The notes under the pieces are model-generated. The model was given only the letters and a program-made list of their open reading frames with translations. It was not told the DNA's origin and searched no databases. A stretch of 64,000 nt of DNA from Sporolactobacillus pectinivorans (GTDB taxonomy: Bacteria; Bacillota; Bacilli; Bacillales; Sporolactobacillaceae). The stretch covers positions 133,461 to 197,460 of the forward strand of contig NZ_NXGA01000001.1 in NCBI RefSeq assembly GCF_002802965.1. Reading direction: 5' to 3'. Position 1 is the first letter of the stretch; every line of letters begins with the position of its first letter. The translations under genes were made by a program, and so were the position numbers. Below are positions 1 through 9,722 of the stretch, in pieces.

Positions 1-338
1 GAATGTGTTTGTTCTGCCATGGCATACATTTTTTCATAGGCGTCGCTGTCAACGTAATCATCGCTGTCAACAAAGGCGAGATACTGTCCCCGGGCATAAC
101 TCACACCAACATTTCTCGCCGCGCCCAATCCCATGTTCGCCTGATGAATGGTCTCGAAATTTCCGTATGTGTCAGCGTACTCGTCCATAATTTGACCGGT
201 TCTCGCATCCGTTGATCCATCATCAATCATGATGACCTGTATTTCTTTAAAACTCTGACGGACTAGGGAGTTTAAACACTGTCTGATGTATGGCGCTACA
301 TTATAGCCGGGAACAATCACACTGACTTTATAATCCAT
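1..338 (-). CDS. Glycosyltransferase family 2, N-terminal part (runs off the window)
   Basis: Reading leftward from an ATG at 338, preceded by an AGGAGA ribosome site at 345-350, gives about 112 codons without a stop up to the window edge. The start reads MDYKVSVIVPGYNVAPYIRQ, the first beta strand of a GT-A fold. DDGSTD (about residue 40) and DSDDY (about residue 92) are the nucleotide-sugar and metal-binding motifs of family GT2. It should transfer a sugar at the cytoplasmic face during polysaccharide, teichoic acid or glycolipid synthesis. The C-terminal two thirds and the acceptor specificity lie outside the window. Confidence 0.9.
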   Translation of the reverse strand, partial: MDYKVSVIVPGYNVAPYIRQCLNSLVRQSFKEIQVIMIDDGSTDARTGQIMDEYADTYGNFETIHQANMGLGAARNVGVSYARGQYLAFVDSDDYVDSDAYEKMYAMAEQTH

Positions 339-600
339 TTTATTTCTCCTAACGACCAGATATTTCAACTATGCATCCTTAAGAAAACCGGGAATCATAC
401 TCTTCTTGATACTTCTTAAATTTGAAGCTTAACGCCCCCGGGCCAGTTCATCGTCCGTGCGGACTTGGCACAAACAAGACGGATTGGAGAAGCGATCCCT
501 GACGTATCAGGTAAAGCATCATCCATGCCTTCTCAGAAAAATAGCCGATCATCTTTTGGTTATAAACAGGTCCTATTTCTACAATGTACATGTGTCTTCA

Positions 601-1851
601 TCATTTCGAAAGCACGTTAAAAATCATTTGATTGGCCTGTGCGTAGATACCGGATGCACTGGATGAATTGCTGAGTAACACAACAAAATTCTGCCGATCC
701 ATGGAAAAAGCGTTGCTTCCGTTCCATCCCCCAAGAACGCCATGACTCGAATAAGTATGTTTTCCCCATCCTTCCCGGTCAGGATACCATCCCAGACTAT
801 AGGCGGTGACGCTAAAATGCCTTTTAAAAATGCTTTGATAACTCGGGGCGGATAAAAGCGTTCCATCAGCAAGCGCATGATCAAACAGATAGAGATCCCA
901 TGCAGACATGTAAACATCACCGCAACCCAAAAGCTGAGTAAGAGAGGGAATCTGTTCCGAAACTCCAGCGTATCCGATCGATCGATAGGGAGATTGCGAC
1001 ATTTCTCCGAAGCCTGCCTGCGTCATGTTGGCCTTATTAAAAATATTTTGCTGAATATATTGATGCAAAGTTTTCCCGTAAGTTCTTAAGCTGATCCTAT
1101 CCAGAATCGCAGCGACCAGTGTATAATTATCATCTTCATAGGACCATTGCGTTCCCGGTCTGTAGGAAAGGCGCAGATTTCCATCTGCAATTCTTTGAAC
1201 CTGCTCATCTCTAGTCACAAAACGAATGGTCTCCGGAATACCGCGTAACCCTGAGACATGGCACAGAAGATCCAGCATAGAGATCGATCTTCCATTTGGA
1301 AAGTTCGGATAAAATTGAGAAACTCGGTCATTAAATGAAATCAGTCCGTGCTCTCTCATTTGCATAAACGCAACGGCCGTCACTGACTTCGTTATCGAAG
1401 CAACATAATATTCAGTGGAAGGCATGTTAGGCAGACGAAGGGCTACATTTCTGTAACCGTAGCCTCTTGCCAGTACAGTTTGTCCATGGCTGACGACTAC
1501 AGCCGTTCCTGTAAAATTCACGCGATGCAAATACCGATTAATAGTGGTTCTTGTTATGTCTATTTTTTGAGTTAAAGATGATTCTTTGGGTGCGATTTTC
1601 TTTGCTTTCAGAGTTGTAGTTGTATGTGAATGGTCTATTGCCTTACTTACAGTTTGATGGGATAAAGCAGCACCATTTTTATGAATGTTATATAAGGACG
1701 CTGTCTGTCGGACAAAATCGTCCGGACGCGATGAAGCGGCACTGTTCCTCTGATTGCCGTGCTGCCAGAAAATCAATACGGCCATTCGGGAACAAAAGAC
1801 GAGCACCAAGATTCCGATTAGAATTTTAAAAACAAGTCTCTGCTTTTTCAT
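601..1851 (-). CDS. Membrane-anchored serine hydrolase, beta-lactamase / class C PBP fold
   Basis: The 416-residue protein has an N-terminal membrane anchor (residues 9-29) and a low-complexity linker, so the catalytic part should face outward. From about residue 100 it follows the beta-lactamase superfamily: SITK (S152, K155) is the nucleophile motif, YED at 238-240 is the second-box position, and HGVLGG at 370-375 replaces the KTG box, as in esterase/peptidase-like members. The likely substrate is a cell-wall peptide or ester. Resistance to beta-lactams is not implied. An AAGGAT ribosome site precedes the ATG. The gene is monocistronic as far as can be seen. Confidence 0.85.
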   Translation of the reverse strand: MKKQRLVFKILIGILVLVFCSRMAVLIFWQHGNQRNSAASSRPDDFVRQTASLYNIHKNGAALSHQTVSKAIDHSHTTTTLKAKKIAPKESSLTQKIDITRTTINRYLHRVNFTGTAVVVSHGQTVLARGYGYRNVALRLPNMPSTEYYVASITKSVTAVAFMQMREHGLISFNDRVSQFYPNFPNGRSISMLDLLCHVSGLRGIPETIRFVTRDEQVQRIADGNLRLSYRPGTQWSYEDDNYTLVAAILDRISLRTYGKTLHQYIQQNIFNKANMTQAGFGEMSQSPYRSIGYAGVSEQIPSLTQLLGCGDVYMSAWDLYLFDHALADGTLLSAPSYQSIFKRHFSVTAYSLGWYPDREGWGKHTYSSHGVLGGWNGSNAFSMDRQNFVVLLSNSSSASGIYAQANQMIFNVLSK

Positions 1852-2683
1852 CGTTTAAGTATCCTTTCAAAACAACACTTCTATGTGCCAAAAAGGGTAA
1901 AGACGTAACACACATCGCGAATGTTTTTTGTTCTTAAGAGTATTTGTTGTAGTGTGCCCTGTATCCTCAATTAGTAATAAATACCCATTAAATTTTAATA
2001 AAAAGTTAATAGAGGCATGCTATTCTAGCTCTGTTAATGATTCATGATTATAATGGGTTATTTTACCCTTTGAAATAATTGTTACAACTATTAATTCGTC
2101 TTGCATTAAGAAAAACTGGGCAAAAAATGTCCAGTCCTTTTGATGTCAGAGAAAAAACACTTCCTGTTTCCAAAAGTCGGGTACCGCGCGCAACAAGTAC
2201 TTACTTAAACACTCACTTGCTTCCCTTATTCTATGCCTTTAATGACAATAATTTCGTTAGAGAGCGTATGTATAAACAGTGAGCCACAGAGTTTAAATGG
2301 AAAGATCCCTTTGGCAAATTAATTTTATTCGCATTGTGTTTTTCCCACTGCGGATCTTTTACAAACCGCCGATTATTATGAAAATCGTGGTTTCAGATCG
2401 GTTAAGCATCTTGATGCAAAAGAATCACATATCTACTTTGATCGTGCGTAACAAACAAAAGATAAATGATCGAACTTTTTAAACCGTGAATGTCAGCGGT
2501 TCTAAAATTATTTACTGTCTACAAAAAAGGGCAACTCTAAAATTCAAAAATTGAATTTGAGCCGTCCTTTTTCTCCATGACTCCCAAACCACTACATAAC
2601 TCATGGATTTCAATATTTTTTAAAAAGCAGACTGTATTAATAATGTAACTACATTAAAAAATATTATGAGTACCTGCTTAGAG
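1852..2683. other. Gene-free interval of about 830 bp
   Basis: Both strands hold only short ORFs without good ribosome sites or recognisable motifs. The sequence is AT-rich and looks like decayed intergenic DNA. The one clear structure is a terminator-like dyad near 2523-2572, listed separately. Confidence 0.6.
2523..2572. terminator. Bidirectional terminator-like hairpin downstream of htpX
   Basis: An A-run, GGGC, an AT-rich dyad (CTCTAAAATTCAA against TTGAATTTGAG) and a C/T-rich arm ending in TTTTT form an imperfect stem with U-runs possible on both strands. It lies about 110 bp beyond the htpX stop, so it could end the lemA-htpX transcript. Confidence 0.5.
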
Positions 2684-3577
2684 TTACATCGCCTTTAGTC
2701 TTTCAATACGGCTTTCAATCGGTGGATGGGTCGCAAACCAGCTAGACTGTTTCTTTTTCTTCCGCCCAAATGGATTAGCGATATACATTGAAGCCGTGGC
2801 CTGCTTCGCATTTTTCAGTCCTTCTGAATCGCTGCTGATTTTAGTCAGCGCATTGATCAGGCCCTGTGGGTCACGGGTAATTTCGATCGCCGATGCATCC
2901 GCCAGATATTCCCGGTTGCGTGAAACAGCCAGCTGAACAAACTGTGCTGCAATCGGCGCAAGAATAATCAGGACGAGAGCAACGATCATCAGGATAGGAT
3001 TCGATTTGTCATTGTCACGTTTATTATTTCGGCCGCCACCCCAGAAAAAAATCCGCTGCCCCATATCAGCGATAATGACGATAACACCAACAAGCGCGAT
3101 ACAAAGTGTCATCAAACGAATGTCATAATTTCGGATATGTGAAAATTCATGAGCGGTAACAGCGGCGATCTCCTCACGGTTCAGCCGCTCCAGTAAACCG
3201 CTCGTAAATGCTATAGCACTCGAATCCGGCTTCATACCGGTAGCAAACGCATTCGGTGAATCATCATTCACTACATAAATTTTCGGCATTGGCACATTGG
3301 CAGCGACAGACAATTCTTCGACAATGTTAAACAGCATCGGATTATCGCTCTTTTGAATCTCGTGGGCGCCGGACATACCGAGCACTTGCGTTTTCGCACT
3401 GGCAAATGTAACCGGAATGTAGAAGCAGAGAATCACTGCAGCAATCACAATACCCGCCAAGGAGCCACTGCCGACAAAATAACCGACTGCCCATCCGATC
3501 GCCAGGACAAGCAGGCAGAAAAACACAAGCAATACAAATGTTTTCCGCTTATTTTGTGCAATTTGTTGGTATAACAT
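2684..3577 (-). CDS. htpX: Protease HtpX homolog (M48 membrane metalloprotease)
   Basis: The 297-residue protein matches the usual HtpX length. It has two N-terminal membrane helices (about 13-57), the zinc-binding HEFSH motif at 143-147 with third ligand E223 in NREYLAD, and two more helices between them (about 155-175 and 193-215). HtpX cleaves misfolded membrane proteins on the cytoplasmic side. The start ATG follows a GGAGGGCAGCC ribosome site. It lies 12 bp downstream of lemA, the standard Firmicutes lemA-htpX pair. The N terminus is slightly longer than in proteobacterial HtpX, as is normal in lactic acid bacteria. Confidence 0.95.
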   Translation of the reverse strand: MLYQQIAQNKRKTFVLLVFFCLLVLAIGWAVGYFVGSGSLAGIVIAAVILCFYIPVTFASAKTQVLGMSGAHEIQKSDNPMLFNIVEELSVAANVPMPKIYVVNDDSPNAFATGMKPDSSAIAFTSGLLERLNREEIAAVTAHEFSHIRNYDIRLMTLCIALVGVIVIIADMGQRIFFWGGGRNNKRDNDKSNPILMIVALVLIILAPIAAQFVQLAVSRNREYLADASAIEITRDPQGLINALTKISSDSEGLKNAKQATASMYIANPFGRKKKKQSSWFATHPPIESRIERLKAM

Positions 3578-3589
3578 GGCTGCCCTCCA

Positions 3590-4135
3590 TTAAAAAGTGA
3601 CTTTTGGCACTTCGCGGTCAGCCTCAGGAACCGTTAACAGCTCTTCACGTTTAAAGCCAAACATACCGGCAATCAGATTGGTCGGGAAAGATTCCCGTTT
3701 GATATTATAATCTTTAACCGTCTTATTATAAAGCTGACGGGAATATGCGACTTTGTTTTCAGTTGTCGCGAGCTCCTCCTGCAAACTCAGAAAATTCTGG
3801 TTAGCTTTCAGATCCGGATAAGATTCAGCCAATGCAAAGATTGACTTCAGTGCTCCTTCAATCTGATTGTCCGCTTCAATTCTCTGCTGCGGCGTCCCAC
3901 TGATCAGACCGTTCCGAGCCTCAACCACCTGAGACAGTGTCTCCTTTTCATGCCTGGCATAGCCTTTGACCGTTTCAACCAGATTGGGAATCAGGTCATG
4001 ACGCCGCTTCAGCTGAACATCAATCTGGCTGAACGATTCTTGCACCCAGTTGCGATACTTGACAAGCCCGTTGTACGAGAAAATAAAGAAAAGCACGATA
4101 ATCGCGATGACAGCAATAACAATAATAGTTGTCAC
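3590..4135 (-). CDS. lemA: LemA family protein
   Basis: The protein has one N-terminal membrane helix, then the LemA helical domain: YNGLVKYRNWVQESFSQIDV, RRHDLIPNLVETVKGYARHE and, near the end, NLIAGMFGFKREE. I chose GTG 4135 (about 181 residues) because AAAGGGTG sits 9 bp before it. An upstream in-frame GTG at 4180 would add 15 poorly supported residues. LemA proteins are membrane proteins of unclear biochemical role, often encoded with HtpX. Co-transcription is supported by the 12-bp gap to htpX. Confidence 0.93.
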   Translation of the reverse strand: MTTIIVIAVIAIIVLFFIFSYNGLVKYRNWVQESFSQIDVQLKRRHDLIPNLVETVKGYARHEKETLSQVVEARNGLISGTPQQRIEADNQIEGALKSIFALAESYPDLKANQNFLSLQEELATTENKVAYSRQLYNKTVKDYNIKRESFPTNLIAGMFGFKREELLTVPEADREVPKVTF

Positions 4136-4298
4136 TTGGACGCACACCCTTTCAAATGAAATAACAAGAAACAAATTCACAGCTTAAGTATACCATGAGT
4201 GGCATAGCAATCGATGTTAAATACCATGCAGAACTGTATTTTCCAGCTTTTACACTCATACATTGTGTCCGGATTGTCACTTTTAATTTAGATCGCAA

Positions 4299-5651
4299 TC
4301 AATCCAATTTTACAAAGGATTCGTAGTCGTTTTGAACCTGGTGGGCATATGCCTTTGACCAATCCAGCATGCTGCGGTCGAAAGCGTCCGATTTGCCCAT
4401 ATAGCCTTTAATCCAGGCGGCATTCGGACTTTGAGCATGTGCGCGGGCAAGCAGCAGGCCGCAGCCGGCAACATATTTATCTAACTGGGTGGCAGACAGC
4501 TTTTCCAGCTCGACTGAGCCCTTCATATCACGGTACTGGCGAACATAAAAATCCCTTCCATTCGCCTGGAAATAACCAAGAAACGGATCCGACACCGCCT
4601 GAAGAATTTCCTGGCAGGCTACGACACGGTATCCCTCCGACGCCTCGCGTGAGAAAAACTCCAAAGCCTCCCGATCAGGCGGACAGTATTGCTTAATGGC
4701 GGATGGCTCGGCTTCCTTGATCTGAAGCACGAGATGACTGCTTGCCGTAGAGGTCAGCACAAGCAAATAGCAGCGCGTGCCGACGCTTCCTATCCCGACA
4801 ACCCTGCGCGCAACATCGGTAAGAATGTGCTGCGACAGAAAAAGGGCAATGTCCGGTGCCACATTTTTCCGGTATTGATCAAAGTATTCATGTACTTTAG
4901 AAACCATACCGGCATCTACATGTGTCAAAACCGGCGGGTTTTCAGTAAACCTGATCCGTCCCCGATCATCGATTTCCGTAAGCTTTTTAATAACCTGTCC
5001 AGAGGTACGTTTTTTCGCTTCTCTGGCTGCTTTATCAAATGCTTTGCGGATTGGCTTGGTCAGGATCTTCTGTATTTCTGCTTCGTCAATGCTCAGGTAA
5101 AAGCGACCCAGTGCATCAAGGCTCAGCACGCTGCGTAATCCGTTACGGTAACTGTACGCGGCCTGCATCGCGGCCTCGTCAATCTGATCTTCCCGAAAAC
5201 CCAGTGATTCACCACAGAGAATCACGCTCGTCACCAATCGCCTGACATCCCATTCCCATGGTCCGAGGGCGGATTCGTCAAAATCGTTCAGATCAAAGAT
5301 CAACCTGCGTTCCGGTGAAGCATAAAAACCGAAATTGCCGATATGTGCATCCCCGCAAATGATCACCTGCTTTCCCGTTACTGCCTGCGATACCAGATCA
5401 TGCGCCATAAGTCCCGCCGTACCCCGATAAAATGCAAACGGTGACGCTGACATTCGTTCTCTGCGCAGCATCAGCAGCTCAGGCAGGCGTTCCTGATTTC
5501 CCTCATCGACAATAGCCACTGGGTCACGATCCACAGGCACGAACATCGCCTGATCCGAAAAAGGGACCTTTTTCCTGGCCTGTTTACCCGCTATTTTGAG
5601 CGCATCCATCCGCTCCAACTTTGTTTTTTCATCCAATCCGAACAGACTCAT
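4299..5651 (-). CDS. DUF2252 family protein (kinase-like fold, unknown function)
   Basis: The DUF2252 pattern is clear: RRERMSASPFAFYRGTAG, then CGDAHIGNFGFYASPERRLI, then DLNDFDESALGPWEWDVRRL. This is the GDxHxxNFG / DFD arrangement of a kinase-like catalytic core. Family function is not established. The reading frame extends to an ATG at 5732, but the ATG at 5651 has GGGGAG 6 bp upstream and gives about 450 residues, the family's usual size, so I prefer it. It is divergent from the next gene with a short shared promoter region. Confidence 0.85.
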   Translation of the reverse strand: MSLFGLDEKTKLERMDALKIAGKQARKKVPFSDQAMFVPVDRDPVAIVDEGNQERLPELLMLRRERMSASPFAFYRGTAGLMAHDLVSQAVTGKQVIICGDAHIGNFGFYASPERRLIFDLNDFDESALGPWEWDVRRLVTSVILCGESLGFREDQIDEAAMQAAYSYRNGLRSVLSLDALGRFYLSIDEAEIQKILTKPIRKAFDKAAREAKKRTSGQVIKKLTEIDDRGRIRFTENPPVLTHVDAGMVSKVHEYFDQYRKNVAPDIALFLSQHILTDVARRVVGIGSVGTRCYLLVLTSTASSHLVLQIKEAEPSAIKQYCPPDREALEFFSREASEGYRVVACQEILQAVSDPFLGYFQANGRDFYVRQYRDMKGSVELEKLSATQLDKYVAGCGLLLARAHAQSPNAAWIKGYMGKSDAFDRSMLDWSKAYAHQVQNDYESFVKLD

Positions 5652-5781
5652 CGACTGCTCCCCCATTTTCAGACCTGTGATTTTTTCAGCAATAGATTTC
5701 TCTATTCTGCTATTATTATGTATAGAAAACATTCGCCCGCAACCTATAAAAGTGTTATCTCATTAGAAGGGAACAATAAGT

Positions 5782-6669
5782 ATGGACCAGCCTCAGGTAT
5801 TTGGTGCTTTTGTCCGACGTTATGGTGCGACCTTCCGGACCTCGGCATACATAAAATGGGGGACGTCCCGCCAATCGCTCGGCTCCGTGTTGATACTGAA
5901 CCCAGGTTCCGCCGATTTTGAAAAAATGAATCCCAGGTTGGGCGCCAAGTTGAAACAAATGGGTGCAGCCATGGGGAAAATTCAACCGGATCCGACCATG
6001 GACCAGCTAATCCGACTGGTCAATCAAATTTATGAAGGCCATCCGGCTGGAAAACTTCAGATTTATAATCTCTTTAATCTGCAGAGTACCTATTCAGCAC
6101 AGGCGATTAATAACTTTGAACAGCTGGCTTGCACTGGAAAGATCACGCCTAACGAGTCACTGGCTACGCCTGATGAATTGCAAAGCCACCCGTGGATTCT
6201 GATTGGCTGGGGGCTTCACAGAAAAAACGACTGGAAAAATCTACAGAAGGCGAAAAAACTATGGATGGAAAAAATCAAAACTGCCGGTATTCCGGTCTTC
6301 GGCAAGCAGAATGACAAGGGAGATTATTATCATCCTGCCCCGCTTCTGAAGGCGAAAAGAGATTGGATTTTATCTGAGCTGACAAACCAGTTTAACACTG
6401 AGATTAAGCCGTTGATACCCTATGAAAAATTGATTCAGCGCCGCTACACCCTATTGAAATGGAATGGGAAAAGCGGGGCTGAGGCTCACTACATTGTGAA
6501 GGATAATAATGACGGAACACAAAGCCTGATTGCCGACGGGCGTGAACCGGTCTGGTTTCATCTGGATCTCGCCGGGGATCCGGCAGTAGCCGATTGGAGG
6601 AGCGATCAAGGAAACAATTTTGACAATATCAGACAGCTGGCACCGCGCCCTAGTCAAAGTAAAGAATAA
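5782..6669 (+). CDS. Conserved hypothetical protein, DUF1643-like N-terminal part
   Basis: The 295-residue soluble protein has an AGAAGGGA ribosome site before ATG 5782. The N-terminal 170 residues (SVLILNPGSADF, then KLQIYNLFNLQS, then ILIGWGLH) resemble the LNPSTAD / NLFA / WG blocks of DUF1643. The C-terminal 120 residues are not recognised. No catalytic role is known. The gene is divergent from the DUF2252 gene. The family assignment is tentative, as it rests on three short blocks. Confidence 0.7.
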   Translation: MDQPQVFGAFVRRYGATFRTSAYIKWGTSRQSLGSVLILNPGSADFEKMNPRLGAKLKQMGAAMGKIQPDPTMDQLIRLVNQIYEGHPAGKLQIYNLFNLQSTYSAQAINNFEQLACTGKITPNESLATPDELQSHPWILIGWGLHRKNDWKNLQKAKKLWMEKIKTAGIPVFGKQNDKGDYYHPAPLLKAKRDWILSELTNQFNTEIKPLIPYEKLIQRRYTLLKWNGKSGAEAHYIVKDNNDGTQSLIADGREPVWFHLDLAGDPAVADWRSDQGNNFDNIRQLAPRPSQSKE

Positions 6670-6890
6670 GAAAAAGAGTGCAAAATCCGGATATGAGGAT
6701 AGTAGCATTAATATTTTTTTCATGAGAGTGTATCTTTTCTGAAAGCATTTCTGAATGAGTCGTTTTGTTCCCTTCAACTCAATCTCTTCAATTCAACTTA
6801 GAAATTACTTACATGGCTTATTTCCATGTTTCTCAAAGTAAAATCATTGCTCAAATTGATGTCAGCTTCTATTTTTATCCGTTTAGTTAG

Positions 6891-7301
6891 TTACCCCAAC
6901 GGGTTGACATAAGTAACTCCCTCGATAGTCTCACCGACCGGGCCATCTTCTGCAAACAGCAGAGGAATATCGTTTGACCGTGCAGCCGCCCATATCTGTG
7001 CGTCCCAATAGGGCATCTGATAGCGCTGTACACCCTGAAGAGCGTACAGTACGTCAGATTTTTTCAGTGGAAGAATGTTCATTAATCTTTCCATACGTTC
7101 AATGATCCGAAGCAGCCGTTCCGGATCGCATCCGTGCTTCAGCATCACGGCCGTAAATTCCGATAGACTCTGCATAGAAATAAGAAGCTGTCTTCTGAAC
7201 CTATTCAGGGTTTCTATAGCTTTCTGCTGTTTCTCCAGGTTTTGATGATCCCACGCATAAATCAAGATATTTGTGTCGATCAGTACCTGCTCATTCTTCA
7301 T
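6891..7301 (-). CDS. PIN-domain toxin, VapC type
   Basis: The protein is a single PIN domain. From ATG 7301 it opens MKNEQVLIDTNILIYAWD with acidic D9, then E48 in SLSEF, D100 in PYWDAQIW, and E118/D119. These four acidic positions form the metal-binding RNase site. GGAGG 10 bp upstream supports ATG 7301. A GTG at 7343 would add 14 residues. It follows the antitoxin gene in the same direction by 46 bp. It probably cleaves RNA when free of antitoxin. Confidence 0.85.
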   Translation of the reverse strand: MKNEQVLIDTNILIYAWDHQNLEKQQKAIETLNRFRRQLLISMQSLSEFTAVMLKHGCDPERLLRIIERMERLMNILPLKKSDVLYALQGVQRYQMPYWDAQIWAAARSNDIPLLFAEDGPVGETIEGVTYVNPLG

Positions 7302-7347
7302 ATCGTGCTGACCTCCAACACCGATCAGCATGCAAATCTTCACGCTT

Positions 7348-7545
7348 TCAATTCAAGCCACTAAGAGGGGATGTCTTCATCTCGTCAATCAGCAAATCCC
7401 ATTCCTTGTCCTGATCATCAGTTGTTTCCAGATAAGCTTCAAGCCCTTCCCGGATCACTTCAGACTGTGGCACACCCTTAACACGGGCGAGCTCGTTCAA
7501 TTGCTGGCCCAGCTGCTCGGTCAGATAGATTTGCTTCCGTTTCAT
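7348..7545 (-). CDS. Ribbon-helix-helix (CopG-like) antitoxin
   Basis: The 65-residue protein opens MKRKQIYLTEQLGQQLNELA and continues KGVPQSEVIREGLEAYLE. This is the beta strand plus two helices of a CopG/Arc DNA-binding domain, followed by an acidic tail likely to wrap the toxin. Its position directly before the PIN gene makes it the cognate antitoxin and probable autorepressor. An AGGGGGAGAG ribosome site precedes the ATG. Confidence 0.85.
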   Translation of the reverse strand: MKRKQIYLTEQLGQQLNELARVKGVPQSEVIREGLEAYLETTDDQDKEWDLLIDEMKTSPLSGLN

Positions 7546-7607
7546 GTTACGCTCTCCCCCTCATAAAAAAAGACCCTTCCACAAGGAAAAGCCGTTATTA
7601 CTCCCAA

Positions 7608-8384
7608 TTATTCAAGGCAAAAGTTCTGTATCTTTTCACGGGCATGCCCCGTGATGCCGAACTCCGCGTTCAAATAGTGTTCAAATGTACCATATGTTTC
7701 TGAAATCGACTGCATCGAGGCTTCAAGGAACTCTTCATGAAGCAGAAAACCATCTTCAAAACATTTCAAAGCCGCACCGGAAATGTACTGAGACGCTTCT
7801 TCAAACATTTCTTCATGATAAGCGGACAATGTCTGATTTGAGACCATGTAGTCATCAATGATTGCATCATCTGGGACGCCCAGTGTTTTTAAAATCAGCA
7901 TTGCACCGACCCCCGTCCGGTCACGGCCGCCCGTACAGTGATGTACAAAAGGAAAATTATGTTCCGGCTGCGCGACCAGACTCATCATTCTTTGGTAGGA
8001 TGCATTCTGAATCGGCATCTGAGCATAGATTTGCGTGAAATTCTCACGTGTGAATGTTTTATAAAAAGTTTCCGGATCCCATTCTGAATGGGCGGTCGTT
8101 CTGTCTTCACCATTCACTGCGATACGTTCATGTTTCTCATGTCCAATCCATGGATCTGGCTTCAAAGCAGCTTCTTCTCTATCACGATAATCATAGATAT
8201 ATCTGATTTTCAGCTCTTTCAGATAATCAATATCTCCGGCTGTGAGCCCGGTCAGCTCAGCCGCCCGAAAGATTAAACCCTTTTTGACCCGTCTTCCATC
8301 CCGAGTTTTCAAGCCCCCCATATCACGGAAATTGAAAACACCTTCTAAGGGAAGTAATCGCTCCGGCAAAACTTTCCCTTCCAT
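7608..8384 (-). CDS. Tyrosine/dual-specificity phosphatase-like protein (Y_phosphatase3 family)
   Basis: The active-site loop HCTGGRDRTG (CX5R with D after R) and the N-terminal GVFNFRDMGGLKTRDGRRVK / GLIFRAAEL block mark the bacterial tyrosine phosphatase family that can also act on phosphoinositides or phospho-amino acids. ATG 8384 (258 residues) is preferred because AGGAGG lies 8 bp upstream; the frame stays open to 8408. A paralog on the opposite strand lies 650 bp away. The substrate is unknown. Confidence 0.88.
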   Translation of the reverse strand: MEGKVLPERLLPLEGVFNFRDMGGLKTRDGRRVKKGLIFRAAELTGLTAGDIDYLKELKIRYIYDYRDREEAALKPDPWIGHEKHERIAVNGEDRTTAHSEWDPETFYKTFTRENFTQIYAQMPIQNASYQRMMSLVAQPEHNFPFVHHCTGGRDRTGVGAMLILKTLGVPDDAIIDDYMVSNQTLSAYHEEMFEEASQYISGAALKCFEDGFLLHEEFLEASMQSISETYGTFEHYLNAEFGITGHAREKIQNFCLE

Positions 8385-8721
8385 CTGCATCTCCTCCTCA
8401 GCCAGCAACCGGCATCCGTACGGCTAAAAAATTCTCACTATTCGTTTATCATATCATATTTTTTTTAAGTTTAATTTGTAAAAGAAGGACTGCTCAGAGA
8501 CTACATGGAAGATGGGGTTGAATACTGGGATTTATATGAAATGGGTATTCTACAAAACAAGCGGAAAGAAAATGATTTTTAATATTCTTTTTTTATCTCA
8601 CAGGTAACATCAAGTTGAACAAAAGGAACAGCTTTATTCTTAATCAAGAACATGGCCTTTCATTAATCTGGTTTATAATTAAGGAAACAGAACCTTTTCT
8701 GTAATCAGGAGAGGATCAATC

Positions 8722-8921
8722 TTGAAAAAGAATTGTACCTCGCCGTCAGCGTACCGGCGTTGGCTGCAATCCTGACTGGCGTCTATTTTCTGCATCAACG
8801 GCCAGCAACCGCCGGAGATGATAACTTCCGAGGAAAAGGCAGTCCGTTCATTCTTGAAGGAAAGTCCTGGCCGGAACAAACCTGCATGATGATCTGGCAG
8901 CAGAATAAAGTTTTTTTGTGA
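8722..8921 (+). pseudogene. Frameshifted fragment of a small membrane/secreted protein
   Basis: A good ribosome site (AGGAGAGG at 8708-8715) precedes TTG AAA AAG at 8722, but that frame closes quickly. From about 8733 the +1 frame reads LYLAVSVPALAAILTGVYFL, a typical signal/anchor segment, then about 40 polar residues to a TGA at 8919. One extra A in the AAAAAG run would join them into a protein starting with lysines and a hydrophobic segment. This looks like a single-base frameshift or a remnant. The rest of the 8385-9028 interval shows nothing else. Confidence 0.4.
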
Positions 8922-9028
8922 AGCATCCATTTTTAAAGCGCGTTCCATTGTGGCATTCTTTTTCTGAGTCAGGATATAATTATGAATGAAGAACAACCAC
9001 CCATTTTAATGCAATCAAGGTGAAATAG

Positions 9029-9721
9029 ATGTTTTTAAGACGCGTTCCACTTTCTTCTACGCTGAATACCCGGGACCTTGGCGGTTACCCGACGGCGGAT
9101 GGCAAAGTAACAAAATTCGGCCGGATAATCCGCAGCGGTGCGCCATTAATCTTGAACAAGGGCGACATTGCCCTTCTAAAATCATTGGGCGTGACCGCCG
9201 CCATTGATTTCCGCTCGAACACGGAAATTGCAAAGAAACCAAGTGCCTTCGAACAGTCCGCTGACTTTGACTATTTTCACTGTCCGTTTCTGATCGGCAA
9301 TAAAGACCCTGGTTCAAAAGATGAGGTTCCATCGCTATACGCCAGGATCATATCGGATTTTTCAGCCATAGGACAGATTATGCGGATCATTGCCGAACAG
9401 AAGGGAGCCGTCCTGATTCATTGCGCTGCCGGAAAAGATCGGACCGGCGTGGTTTCCGCCTTGCTCTTGCTCACTGCCGGGGTAGGAATCGACGATATTC
9501 TTGCCGATTATCAGGTCTCCTACACATACTTACGTTTAGAGATCAGAGAAAGGATGAAACGGGACACGAGACTGCCGTCCTATTTCGGTCGCTCCGACAT
9601 GGAATATATGGAAAAAACGTTGGAGCAATTCTCCAGTACATATGGCAATGTGCAGAAATATCTTCAAACGGTTGGACTGACTCAAGACGAAGTGCGTGGA
9701 TTAAAGAATAAGCTTCTGTGA
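9029..9721 (+). CDS. Tyrosine/dual-specificity phosphatase-like protein, second copy
   Basis: The 230-residue protein has active-site loop HCAAGKDRTG and N-terminal STLNTRDLGGYPTADGKVTK / GRIIRSGAPL. This is the same family as the gene at 7608-8384 but clearly divergent, so not a recent duplication. AAGGTG sits 6 bp before the ATG. Such enzymes usually dephosphorylate proteins or small phospho-compounds in the cytoplasm. The physiological substrate is not evident from neighbours. Confidence 0.88.
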   Translation: MFLRRVPLSSTLNTRDLGGYPTADGKVTKFGRIIRSGAPLILNKGDIALLKSLGVTAAIDFRSNTEIAKKPSAFEQSADFDYFHCPFLIGNKDPGSKDEVPSLYARIISDFSAIGQIMRIIAEQKGAVLIHCAAGKDRTGVVSALLLLTAGVGIDDILADYQVSYTYLRLEIRERMKRDTRLPSYFGRSDMEYMEKTLEQFSSTYGNVQKYLQTVGLTQDEVRGLKNKLL

Positions 9722-9722
9722 A

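Noticed and set aside
2297..2482. 61-codon ORF in the 1852-2683 gap
   Set aside because: No ribosome site, no recognisable motif, and atypical composition.
4689..5138. 149-codon plus-strand ORF
   Set aside because: It lies entirely antisense to the DUF2252 gene, which has a clear family match and normal codon use.
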